A stretch of DNA of 9,469 nucleotides from JASJHI01 sp965371355 (GCA_965371355.1 CBDUYD010000111.1:1-9469), one strand, 5' to 3'. Shown: positions 1 to 7,400, counted from the stretch's first letter. The notes: generated from the sequence alone by a model not told the origin. Made by a program: numbers and translations.

Positions 1-16
1 CACCCTCCTTACACCC

Positions 17-56
17 CGCCCGACCGCCCGACCGCCCGACCGCCCGACCGCCCGAA
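17..56. repeat. 8-bp tandem repeat, about five units
   Basis: The unit CGCCCGAC is repeated head to tail four times (17-48). A fifth unit follows that differs only in its last base (49-56). The array lies beyond the 3' end of the minus-strand VOC gene and continues no reading frame I can recognise. It looks like a simple-sequence expansion in non-coding DNA. The left window edge prevents seeing what it adjoins. Confidence 0.85.
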
Positions 57-69
57 AATGTACGGATTG

Positions 70-84
70 TCCCGCCCAGCGGGA
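70..84 (-). terminator. possible weak terminator hairpin after VOC gene
   Basis: The arms TCCCGC (70-75) and GCGGGA (79-84) pair perfectly around a 3-nt loop. The hairpin begins 21 bases past the stop of the minus-strand VOC gene. Read on the minus strand, the only T-run is TTTT at 56-59, about ten bases past the stem, so this is not a textbook intrinsic terminator. Position and perfect pairing are the only support. Confidence 0.35.
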
Positions 85-105
85 AGATCCGCACAAGTTT
101 CGGAG

Positions 106-453
106 TCAGGCGAGTGGCGAGGGGTGGCGGGGCTCGTAGAGCTGCATGTCAACGCCGCCCGGGAGGATCATGTGGATCGTGATGCCGAAGCCCTCGTCCA
201 GCGGCTCGCCGATGAACTCGATGCCTTTCGCCCGGAGTTCGGCGACCGTCGTCCCGAGGTCGTCGCACATCAGCGAGACCTGATGCCCGGGCGTCTCTCC
301 CGGATGTACGCCCATCTCCGCCGGAGGCGTCTCAAAGATCAGCCAGCCACCGCCGGCGTCGACGTGCTCCCACCCGAACACGTCGCGCAGCGTCGCTCGG
401 AGCGCCTCGGGTTCGGGTGTGTACAACAGCGTGTGGACCCCGGTTATCGCCAT
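106..453 (-). CDS. VOC family protein (glyoxalase/bleomycin resistance/dioxygenase superfamily)
   Basis: This is a 115-residue protein, the usual length of a single-domain VOC (vicinal oxygen chelate) protein made of two beta-alpha-beta-beta-beta modules. The N-terminus MAITGVHTLLYTPEPEA has the typical first strand with His7, followed by a helix and an FGW turn (residues 26-28). The second module starts near GHQVSL (His57) and ends in the characteristic strand VDMQLYEP with Glu107. His7, His57 and Glu107 sit where VOC enzymes usually place metal ligands, which fits a metal-dependent enzyme or a binding protein; the substrate cannot be told. The start is ATG at 453, the only good Met, with no clear Shine-Dalgarno sequence upstream. 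It is divergent from the HNH gene and appears to be a single-gene unit, probably cytoplasmic. Superfamily assignment is confident; specific function is unknown. Confidence 0.85.
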   Translation of the reverse strand: MAITGVHTLLYTPEPEALRATLRDVFGWEHVDAGGGWLIFETPPAEMGVHPGETPGHQVSLMCDDLGTTVAELRAKGIEFIGEPLDEGFGITIHMILPGGVDMQLYEPRHPSPLA

Positions 454-561
454 CTTGCCACGGTAGGTGATCGCGGCATCTCGGCGTCACGCTGCACCTC
501 ATGGAATCGTGGCGAGATGGAAGCGTGGCGAGGTCGGGAGAGACCTGCTGATCCCGCCACG
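454..561. promoter_or_regulatory. four copies of a CGTGGCRRG 9-mer in a divergent spacer
   Basis: The spacer between the VOC and HNH genes holds CGTGGCAAG (454-462, minus strand), CGTGGCGAG (508-516, plus), CGTGGCGAG (524-532, plus) and CGTGGCGGG (553-561, minus). The two central copies belong to a 16-bp near-perfect tandem duplication (502-517 and 518-533, two mismatches). Two inverted outer copies around two direct inner ones could be a binding-site array for a regulator of the divergent pair. No regulator gene is visible here, and chance similarity in GC-rich DNA is possible. Confidence 0.35.
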
Positions 562-588
562 GCATCGACCCGGTCCGCTGGAATGGGA

Positions 589-608
589 GATCGAGCCGTC
601 TCTCGATC
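589..608. promoter_or_regulatory. inverted repeat upstream of HNH gene
   Basis: GATCGAG (589-595) and CTCGATC (602-608) are perfect 7-bp inverted arms around 6 bases. They lie about 80 bases before the HNH gene start. This is where an operator or a 5' leader hairpin could be. I could not place convincing -35 and -10 boxes around it. Confidence 0.3.
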
Positions 609-677
609 ATCCCTGTGACAGCCCCTCTCTATGGTGGTTGGTACCGACTCCTCCCTTGGCCAGATCCGTTGATTGTT

Positions 678-682
678 GGAGG
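678..682 (+). promoter_or_regulatory. ribosome binding site of HNH gene
   Basis: GGAGG followed by T is a strong Shine-Dalgarno match and lies 8 bases before the ATG at 691. It decides the start: in-frame TTG codons at 673 and 676 lie upstream of or against this site and are unlikely to be used. Confidence 0.8.
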
Positions 683-690
683 TACAACCG

Positions 691-1959
691 ATGAGTCCAC
701 CTGATGTGGGGGCGCTGTTGGCCAGATTGTTGGCCGGCGTGCACGAAGAGCTCGATCGAGACGGGTGTAATGCCCGGTTGCGTGACCTGTCACGGCTGCG
801 GTCGTGGCTGGGCGCCGACGAGATCCGTACGACACGCCAACTGAAGATGTTGGCGGCCGAAGGTCGTGCCGAACCCGTCGAGGCGGCACTGTCGGATAGT
901 GGCGGCCATTCGGCGTCGGAGGCCCAGAATGCGAGCGATCGTGAAGAGATCGCTGACGCGTTGCCGGGGTTCGAGGATGCTTTGGCTGGTGGTGAAGTGA
1001 CCGCAGGCCATCTCGACGCCCTCGCCATAACGGCCAAGATGCTGGCCGCACATCCCGAACTCGTCGCCGAGTTTCGGTCGCGGCAAGACGAACTGCTCGC
1101 TCAGGCCGCCCGTGAGGGCGTTGACCGGTTCCGCAAACGGTGCCGCCGGTTGGCGAAGTCGCTGATCGCTCAGGCCGACGTGGCAGCCGATGACGAGTTG
1201 GAGCGGCAGCGGGCCCGTTCGACGGTGAAGACATGGACCGATACCGACACCGGTATGTGGCATCTGCACGCCGAACTCGACCCGGTACGTGGGGCGATCA
1301 TCGACCGTCACCTACAAGCAGAGCTGGCTCGCCTTCGAGCCCAGGATCAACAATGCGGTGATCGGGCCAGCGAGTTCATGCAGCTCAAGGTCGATGCTCT
1401 TGTCGCTGCGATGTCCACGACCGGTGACGGTCTGCCGTCACGACCCGAACTGGTCGTGCATGTCGACTTGGGTCTGTTGCTCGCGGAGACGGCCGCAGCT
1501 GGACTCACCGCCAGCGCTGGTGTCGGGTTGTGTGAGACCGTCGACGGTGTCGAGTTGCCCGTGGAGACGGTGCGCCGGATGGCTTGTGATGCCGGGATCT
1601 TGCCGGCGGTGATGGGAGGTGATCGTCTGTTGAAAGACATGGGCCGCAGTGCGCGCACGGCGACACCCGAGCAGCGGACGAGGTTGGCGGCGGTGCATGC
1701 CACTTGCGGGTTGGGGCCGTGTCGGGTGCCGTTCTCGAAGTGCCGGATCCATCACGTCCTGTTCTGGGACGAACACGACGGGCCCACCGATGAGGACAAC
1801 CTGATCCCGGCATGTGACAAACATCATCACCTGTTGCACGAAGGAGGCTGGACGCTGGAGTTCACGGCCGACCGGGTAGCGACATGGCGTCTACCCGACG
1901 GCACCATCTTCTGGCAAGGCTCCACCATCGACCGCCGCGACCACGCCGAGGCCGCCTGA
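691..1959 (+). CDS. DUF222 / HNH endonuclease domain protein (REP13E12-type)
   Basis: This 422-residue protein starts at ATG 691 behind a good ribosome binding site. Its N-terminal two thirds are helix-rich and charged (for example ERQRARSTVKTW and MWHLHAELDP), typical of the DUF222 region of actinobacterial 13E12-repeat proteins. The C-terminal HNH nuclease domain shows Cys residues in CGLGPC and SKC, the HH pair at 354-355 (CRIHHVLFW), Asn370 in DEDNLIPAC, Cys375, and the terminal DKHHH..LHEGGW signature from residue 376. This matches a zinc-supported HNH fold with its key residues kept, so it is probably an intact DNA endonuclease. Genes of this family occur in many copies in Actinobacteria; in Mycobacterium tuberculosis REP13E12 elements serve as integration sites for prophage phiRv1. 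No transposase, integrase or obvious terminal repeats accompany this copy. Its biological role is unknown, and the gene appears monocistronic. Confidence 0.93.
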   Translation: MSPPDVGALLARLLAGVHEELDRDGCNARLRDLSRLRSWLGADEIRTTRQLKMLAAEGRAEPVEAALSDSGGHSASEAQNASDREEIADALPGFEDALAGGEVTAGHLDALAITAKMLAAHPELVAEFRSRQDELLAQAAREGVDRFRKRCRRLAKSLIAQADVAADDELERQRARSTVKTWTDTDTGMWHLHAELDPVRGAIIDRHLQAELARLRAQDQQCGDRASEFMQLKVDALVAAMSTTGDGLPSRPELVVHVDLGLLLAETAAAGLTASAGVGLCETVDGVELPVETVRRMACDAGILPAVMGGDRLLKDMGRSARTATPEQRTRLAAVHATCGLGPCRVPFSKCRIHHVLFWDEHDGPTDEDNLIPACDKHHHLLHEGGWTLEFTADRVATWRLPDGTIFWQGSTIDRRDHAEAA

Positions 1960-1972
1960 CCGGGACACCCGG
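1960..1972 (+). terminator. short hairpin just after HNH stop codon
   Basis: CCGGG (1960-1964) and CCCGG (1968-1972) pair around an ACA loop directly after the TGA of the HNH gene. The stem is only 5 bp and no T-run follows, so it may be a weak or factor-assisted terminator, or chance. Confidence 0.25.
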
Positions 1973-2349
1973 ACAGAGATCGGCGACCGCGCGCCGGTCA
2001 TGAAGTGGGGGGCACCTGCAACCGGTTGGCCTGACGCGCACGGTCCCCGCCGGCACCCCAGCGACGGTCGTCGGGAACTCAACCTGCCAGCAAAGCTGAC
2101 ATCGGTGGAGACGCCGGCCTCGGTCGACCGCGTTTCTCCACGACCCGACGAGGCCACCGGCCCCTCGGGAGGCTCCACCCTGCTCCCACAGCCGTACCCT
2201 CACATCGGCACCCCCGCCAATCCTCCCTCGCTCCTCCCACGATTGGAGGGGAATAGCAGGCTTGCGGGCAGAAGAGCGGGTCGTCGCGATGGCTTCCGGC
2301 ATGGCCGCTGAAATCGGCGAACATCAGCTTGCCCCGCATATTCAGCTTG
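1973..2349. other. 377-bp stretch without a convincing gene
   Basis: Short open frames exist on both strands here, but their translations are Pro/Arg/Gly-rich low-complexity sequence with no ribosome binding site, no recognisable motif and poor codon bias. A 9-bp direct repeat TCAGCTTGC occurs at 2324-2332 and 2342-2350; the second copy abuts the 3' end of the tRNA. No integrase, transposase or long inverted repeat is visible. It is probably the non-coding tail between convergent units, and could hold degraded sequence. Confidence 0.5.
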
Positions 2350-2421
2350 CGCCCTCGGGAGGATTCGAACCTCCGCACACGGCTCCGGAGGCCGATGCTC
2401 TATCCCCTGAGCTACGAGGGC
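2350..2421 (-). tRNA. tRNA-Arg (anticodon CCG)
   Basis: The reverse complement folds into a full cloverleaf. The acceptor stem GCCCTCG/CGAGGGC has 7 perfect pairs. The D-arm is GCTC...GAGC, the anticodon loop CTCCGGA gives anticodon CCG for the Arg codon CGG, and the T-arm is GGAGG-TTCGAAT-CCTCC. The discriminator base is G and CCA is not encoded (the next bases are CAA), so CCA must be added by nucleotidyltransferase. The anticodon stem has four pairs (CGGC/GCCG) topped by a T-T opposition at 27-43 where a pair is expected. The gene lies 21 bases after the stop of the 607-residue protein on the same strand and may be read through from it; I see no clear promoter of its own. Confidence 0.95.
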
Positions 2422-2442
2422 TGGGGTAGCGCAGGTTAGCGG

Positions 2443-4266
2443 TCAGCCAATCGAATCCTGCGGTGCATCCGACGCGCCCGCGGCGACGGAGGACGACGGG
2501 ACCGGCGCACTGGTCGTCGCAACCGCGGCGGTGGTCGAAGCGCTCGGCGGACTCGTGCTCGCCGTCACCTCCGTGGTCGACGTTGCCGTGGTCGAGGACG
2601 GCTCGTCGGACGTGGTCGGCGAGATCGTCGTCGACGCCGGCCCCACCGTCGTCGATGGTGCGGCCCTCGGCGCGGACGTCGGCGTCTGTGGGGGTCGAGT
2701 CGGCGGCGGAGCGACGGCCCACGGTGAACTGAATGCGACCGGGCGGTAGCGATGCGGGTACGGCCAGGCATCGCGTCGCATGTCGCGAGCGTTGTTCGAC
2801 ATCGTCACGACGAGTTGGCCGACCGGATCTCGCCACGGGACGAGGTGAGCGTGGTACGTGTTCATCACGGGGTCGCCGGCGCGCGGTGAGATCGGCCGCG
2901 ACTCGACCGTCGTCCACGGACCCCACGGCTCGTTGGCGACATCGACGCTGAACTCGTCGCCCCAGTAGCCGTTGACCGCCGCCACACCGACCCATTGGCC
3001 GTCGATGAACCGCGGTTGGAACGGGAACTCCGCCCAATGGCGATCGAGGATCGGGACGGCGGCCGCGGCGTCGAGCGTCCAGCCGTCGGCCGTGCGGTAC
3101 TCCGGTACGGCCGACAACCGCCCGAGCGGCACCCTCGCGAGGAAGATCTGCGTCGCCGAGTGGCGTCCGCTCCAATAGCCGCCCTCGCGCGAGAGGTTCT
3201 GCTCGAACGTGTTGCCGAACAGGTAGGTGTGCGAGTCGTCGCTGGCGACCGCGTACCCGTAGATCGGCGACACGCCCGGATTCGCCGCCCTCCGGAAGTC
3301 GAGGCGGGCGAGCGTCGACGGGTCGTAGGTCGCCACCCACGTCTCGGCGGGGTGCCATCCGAGCCCGTCCGGCGGCAACGGGTCGTACGCGTCCTTCACC
3401 ATCTGCACCCAGAACACCCGAAGCTGTCCCGCGTGCATCTCGCCGCCCATCGGCCAGAACCACGTCGACAACGTCCGGCTCCCCGTTCCGGTCTCGAACG
3501 GCTCGGGGCGGACGGGCGACCCGCGGTGGAGAAGTCGGAAGCAGCCGCCCTCCTGAACGAGCGCGACGTTGTGGGCGAAGGAGGCCTGTCCGAGCGTGAC
3601 CGCCCCGCCGGAATGATCGATGAACGCGTCCTGGAAGAGCCACAGATACCGGTCGCCCCCGAGTGGATACACGTGCTGGTAATCCCATCCGATGATCGGC
3701 CCGACACGTCCCCCGAGAAACGCGTCGAGTTCGGCGGCGCTCGGGCGACCCGCCGACGCCGGTAGACAGCCGACATCGGTCGACACGTGACCGCCGACCG
3801 TGTTGACCACCGAGCTCGCCCATGGCGGAGGCGGTGCGAGTGGAGGTGGCTCCTCTGGTTCAGCCGCCGGAATCGGGCGCGCCACGACCGACGGCGCGCC
3901 CTCGTCCTGGGGCGGAGGTGTGGGCGGCGGGGCGGTGACCTCGACGGCCGCGAGCTCCGAGGTCGGTCTCGACGTGGTGGCGCGGTCTCGTGGCCCGTCC
4001 TCGTCCGCTCGTGCCTCGACCGACGGCAACGCCTGGAACAACGGGGGGGCCGGGTCCGACAAACCGATGGTCCCCGTCACCGGAGGGCTGCCTGCGGCTT
4101 CTGGGGATACGGCGTTGCCGAGGTCGGATGGGTTCAATTCGAGACCGTCGGAGGTGGCGGCGTCCAGGATGCCCAAACCGACGAGCATCACGACGACGAG
4201 CAGCGGTGCGGCGCGAATCGCTCGCTCGCCGGACGCACCGGTACGCCGTTCGTCGGATCGCGTCAC
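2443..4266 (-). CDS. exported or membrane-anchored beta-propeller-like protein (DUF4185/DUF5005-like) with Ser/Thr-rich tail
   Basis: This is a 607-residue protein. It starts at GTG 4266, the first possible start after an in-frame TAG, with no clear Shine-Dalgarno sequence. A basic N-terminus precedes one hydrophobic segment (residues about 20-36, PLLVVVMLVGLGILDA), an uncleaved anchor or signal peptide. Residues 40-150 are Pro/Ala/Glu-rich linker with poly-proline runs. Residues 160-516 form a folded domain rich in aromatic beta motifs: GWDYQHVYPLGGDRYLWLFQDAFID (192-216) resembles the 'LWLFGDT' blade motif of DUF4185/DUF5005 five-bladed propellers related to glycosidase folds, and later blades contain TYLFGNTFEQN and AVNGYWGDEFSVDV. 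Residues 522-607 are almost entirely Ser, Thr, Ala and Pro, mucin-like, and suited to O-glycosylation or cell-wall spanning. Action on a surface glycan is possible, but I see no catalytic triad I can name. It is divergent from the giant exoprotein gene, and the tRNA-Arg follows it. Confidence 0.82.
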   Translation of the reverse strand: MTRSDERRTGASGERAIRAAPLLVVVMLVGLGILDAATSDGLELNPSDLGNAVSPEAAGSPPVTGTIGLSDPAPPLFQALPSVEARADEDGPRDRATTSRPTSELAAVEVTAPPPTPPPQDEGAPSVVARPIPAAEPEEPPPLAPPPPWASSVVNTVGGHVSTDVGCLPASAGRPSAAELDAFLGGRVGPIIGWDYQHVYPLGGDRYLWLFQDAFIDHSGGAVTLGQASFAHNVALVQEGGCFRLLHRGSPVRPEPFETGTGSRTLSTWFWPMGGEMHAGQLRVFWVQMVKDAYDPLPPDGLGWHPAETWVATYDPSTLARLDFRRAANPGVSPIYGYAVASDDSHTYLFGNTFEQNLSREGGYWSGRHSATQIFLARVPLGRLSAVPEYRTADGWTLDAAAAVPILDRHWAEFPFQPRFIDGQWVGVAAVNGYWGDEFSVDVANEPWGPWTTVESRPISPRAGDPVMNTYHAHLVPWRDPVGQLVVTMSNNARDMRRDAWPYPHRYRPVAFSSPWAVAPPPTRPPQTPTSAPRAAPSTTVGPASTTISPTTSDEPSSTTATSTTEVTASTSPPSASTTAAVATTSAPVPSSSVAAGASDAPQDSIG

Positions 4267-4303
4267 GGCAACAGGCTAGACAGCCCGGGGGCGTACGAAG
4301 TCT

Positions 4304-4351
4304 CGCGGAACTCCTGTCATGACATATGTCATCTCCTCTTGTAGTTCCGCG
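4304..4351. promoter_or_regulatory. nested palindromes, candidate operator between divergent exoprotein genes
   Basis: The outer inverted arms CGCGGAACT (4304-4312) and AGTTCCGCG (4343-4351) match over 9 bp. Inside them lies a perfect 14-bp palindrome, ATGACATATGTCAT (4319-4332). The centres of the two dyads differ by 2 bp. The stretch is AT-richer than its surroundings and lies in the 173-bp region serving two divergent genes, as expected for a dimeric regulator site or a double operator. The right outer arm overlaps the proposed -35 box of the plus-strand gene, which would suit repression. Confidence 0.6.
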
Positions 4352-4368
4352 GGCGTTCGCCGTAATCT
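4339..4368 (+). promoter_or_regulatory. candidate promoter of the giant exoprotein gene
   Basis: TTGTAG (4339-4344) and TAATCT (4363-4368), spaced by 18 bases, resemble sigma-70-type -35 and -10 boxes. They would start a transcript with a leader of roughly 65 bases before the ATG at 4440. The -35 overlaps the palindromic arm. Consensus matches are partial, so this is a candidate only. Confidence 0.35.
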
Positions 4369-4421
4369 GCGCCAGGGTCCATGTGGTCGGTACGCCGATC
4401 GGGGCCCTGCGAACGAATCTT

Positions 4422-4427
4422 GAGGGG
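4422..4427 (+). promoter_or_regulatory. probable ribosome binding site of giant exoprotein gene
   Basis: GAGGGG lies 12 bases before ATG 4440, with a second G-run (GGGG, 4435-4438) just ahead of the start. This favours ATG 4440, where a clean signal peptide begins. An in-frame upstream GTG at 4383 would add 19 residues ahead of the signal peptide and has no comparable site. Confidence 0.5.
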
Positions 4428-4439
4428 ACGGGTCGGGGA

Positions 4440-7400
4440 ATGTACTACACGAAGTCGTTGGCGCAACGTCGTCAGTCTCATTCGGCCCTGCGCGGATCAC
4501 GACATCGAGTCGTGTCGGTCGTCTGCACCGCAGCCGTCGCCCTCGCGGGGCTCGTGGCTGTCGACGGAGCGGGCGCGGCGAGTGCGCTCGGCGTGCTCGA
4601 GCAGTCCGCCCCCCAACAGGCCTCCCCGCCCGTCATCCCTTCCGACGGGAGTTCATTGCGGAGCGCGATCGCGGCGGGCGGAATCATCGCTGTTCCCGCG
4701 GGCGAGTACCTGATCGATGAAGCGCTCACGATCGGCGTCGACGGCACCGAACTTCGAGCGGTGGAACCCGGCTCGACCACCATCCGTTTCGTCGGCGACC
4801 GCGATCGGGTGATCGAGGTCGCCGCGGCGGACGTGACGATCGACGGCATCACGATCACCGGCGGCGGCCTGTCGAACGGAAACGGCGGCGGTATCCGCGT
4901 CGGCAGATCCGCATCGCTCACACTGATCCGATCGACGGTGAGCGGTAACAGCGCTCGTCAGGGCGGTGGCATCGACAACAGCGGTGATCTCACCGTCGTT
5001 GACAGCACCATCGACCACAACACGGCCGACCGCAAGGGCGGCGGTCTCCGCAACGGCGGTACCGCCACGGTGTTGAATTCCACGCTCGTCGGCAACGGCG
5101 CCAGCCAGGGTGGTGCCGTGTCGAGCCCCGGCACCACCGACATCGTGCACGCCACGATCGTGCGCAACCTCTCGACGTCGAGTTCGAGCGCCGGAGTCGA
5201 TCGCAACGGCGGGACACTCCGCGTCCGCTACTCGATCATCGGCGCCAACGTTCGCGACAGCGGCGCCGCCGCCAGCGACTGTTCGGGAACTCCGGATCTG
5301 CTCGACCTCAACATGGTCAGCGACGACAGCGGCTGCAACCCGGTCGGCACCATCATCGTCGCTCCACCTGGTGTCGACGAGCTGGCCGACAACGGTGGCC
5401 CCACGGCCACCACCGCGATCCTCGATGGAAGCGCCGCGTTCGGGGCCATCGCGACGACGGACGGCACGTGCAACTCGGGGATCGACGCCGACCAACGGGG
5501 CACCGTGCGACCATCGGGTGAAGGTTGCGAGCTCGGTGCGTACGAGCGCGCGCCGCTCGGTGTCGAACTCGGCCTCGAGGTCGACACGAGTGCCTATTCC
5601 CCTCTCGAACCCGGAGTCGTCGAGGTCGGGGTCGTCTCGGTTCCGACGAGTCAGATCGCCTTCGAACTCGCCACCCGAACACCCACGAACCCCGATGGCA
5701 CCGTCGACACCGCAGGCCTGCGCAGCATCGGATTGCGCAGCATCGGATTGCGCAGCATCACGCTGGAGGACATCGGCCTGCGCTCGATCGATGTCGAGGA
5801 TGCCGGTCTGCGTTCGATCGAGCTGAAGGCCAACGGTCTCCGCTCGATCGGTCTGCGTTCGATCGGCCTGCGTTCGATCGGGCTGCGCTCGATCGGTCTG
5901 CGTTCCATCGGCTTGCGCTCGATCGGTCTCCGTTCGATTCCGCTCTCGGAGATTCCTCTGCTCGAGGACGGAGGATGGCAAGGTCTGCTCGCGGGCACCG
6001 AGTTCGCCGGCGTTCCACTCCAGTCGATCACGCTCGAAGAGATCGTCGACGAGTTGCCGGACGACCTCACGCTCGAGAGCATCGATCTCTCCAACACGGG
6101 GCTGCGCTCGATCGGCCTCCGTTCGATCCTGCTCTCCGGCGTGGGCCTGCGGTCGATCCCGCTCCCCCTGCTCGATGGCGAGACCGCTCCGGGCGGCGAC
6201 TACTCGGCGGCGTGGTGTGCAGCCCTGTTCGGCGCCGAGCACTGTGACGCCGATCTCATCGGTGAGATCGCCGATGCCGAACTGTGGGAAGCCCAGCTCG
6301 CAGGCGGCGACATCGCCCAGGAACGAATCCTCGGGGTTCCGCTCGACGGCCTCACCAGCGCCGGTCTGCGCAGCATCGGCCTGCGCAGCATCGGATTGCG
6401 CAGCATCTTCCTCGAGAACACCGGCCTGCGGAGCATCGGCTTGCGCAGTATCGGGTTGCGCAGCATCGACGGTGTCGACCTCGGAACGATCATCGATTGC
6501 GCTGCCGCTTCAGATCCGTGCAGCACCGACGAGTCGAACACGCTGACGCTGGGCGACGCCGTCGCCGGCTGCCTGCCGCCCGACGTCGTCGCTTCCGGAT
6601 ATCCGGACAGCGCGAACTGCCTGCTCCAGCCCGATGCGAACGTCGGTCAACTGCTCGACCTGCTCGGTGTCGAGATCGACGGAATCGATCTGCTCGACGG
6701 ACTCACGCTGTTCGACGTGCTGTTCGCGTTCGTGGCGCCCGAGGATATTCCCTGGGAAGTGATCGAACTCGACGGCGCCCTGCTCCAGAACGTTGCCGAG
6801 CCGCCGCAGCCGACGTTCGACTACATCGCCGAAGTCACCGTGCGGGAAGGGCCTGCCGACGTCGAGGTCACGCTGATGCTCCCGCAGGGTTTCGCCGTCG
6901 CAACGGGCGCGAACTCGGTGGCGGCAACGTGGTGTCGGGCCGACGAGCCGACATGTACCGACGAGGTGGCCCCGCAGGCGCCGCTCGCGCTGGGCGCGCC
7001 GGTCTACACCATCACCGACGTGCCCTCGGGAACCTACGAACTGCGCGTCGCGGTCCGCGCCGGGCTCACCGTCGGTAGCGCGGAGGAGTTCCCAACGACC
7101 GCAACGGTGCTCGCGGTCGGGCCCAACGGCGAACCCCCTCTCGCTGTGGCGGGCCCGGTCGGGGTCGAGGTGGTCGAGGCCGCCTCGGGGGGACCCGGTC
7201 GCGCGCCGATCCTCACCGACGGTCAACTGCAACTCGGGCACATCGCGAGCAGCGACGACATCGACGTCTATGCGTTCGATGCCCCCGCCGGCACCACGGG
7301 CGCATCGGCGCGGATCCTGCTCTCCAACATCCCTTCCGGTGTCGACTACGACCTCTCGGTCTACGGTCCGCGACCCGCATCGCTCCGACAGGCGCCATCG

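Noticed and set aside
58..618. Plus-strand open frame opposite the VOC gene
   Set aside because: Antisense to a clear VOC-fold protein, extending into the repeat-bearing spacer, with no ribosome binding site or motif.
2000..2311. Short open frames on both strands between the HNH gene and the tRNA
   Set aside because: No ribosome binding site, Pro/Arg/Gly-rich translations and mutually overlapping frames; no support for a gene.
691..2421. HNH gene plus tRNA as an integrated mobile element
   Set aside because: No integrase, transposase, terminal inverted repeats or duplicated tRNA end is visible; the 9-bp direct repeat near the tRNA is too short to count as attachment sites.
2995..3765. Plus-strand open frame of 256 codons opposite the propeller-like gene
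   Set aside because: Arg/Glu/Val-rich translation without motifs or ribosome binding site; high GC keeps antisense frames open.
2342..3823. Long minus-strand open frame (493 codons) overlapping the tRNA
   Set aside because: It is Arg-rich shadow coding in another frame of the 607-residue gene, runs through the tRNA gene and has no motif.
4653..6242. Long minus-strand open frame (529 codons) with Arg/Thr/Gln/Asp/Ala repeats
   Set aside because: It is antisense to the giant exoprotein gene. Its repeats are the complement of the GLRSI units, the protein is low complexity, and the plus-strand frame has a signal peptide and recognisable domains.
5715..6467. Repeats as a CRISPR array or minisatellite
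   Set aside because: Units are 15 bp, contiguous or in coding phase, with silent codon variation and no unique spacers of constant length. They are protein-level repeats.
6284..7078. Plus-strand open frame of 264 codons inside the giant gene
   Set aside because: Arg-rich out-of-frame reading of the exoprotein; it simply mirrors its repeats.
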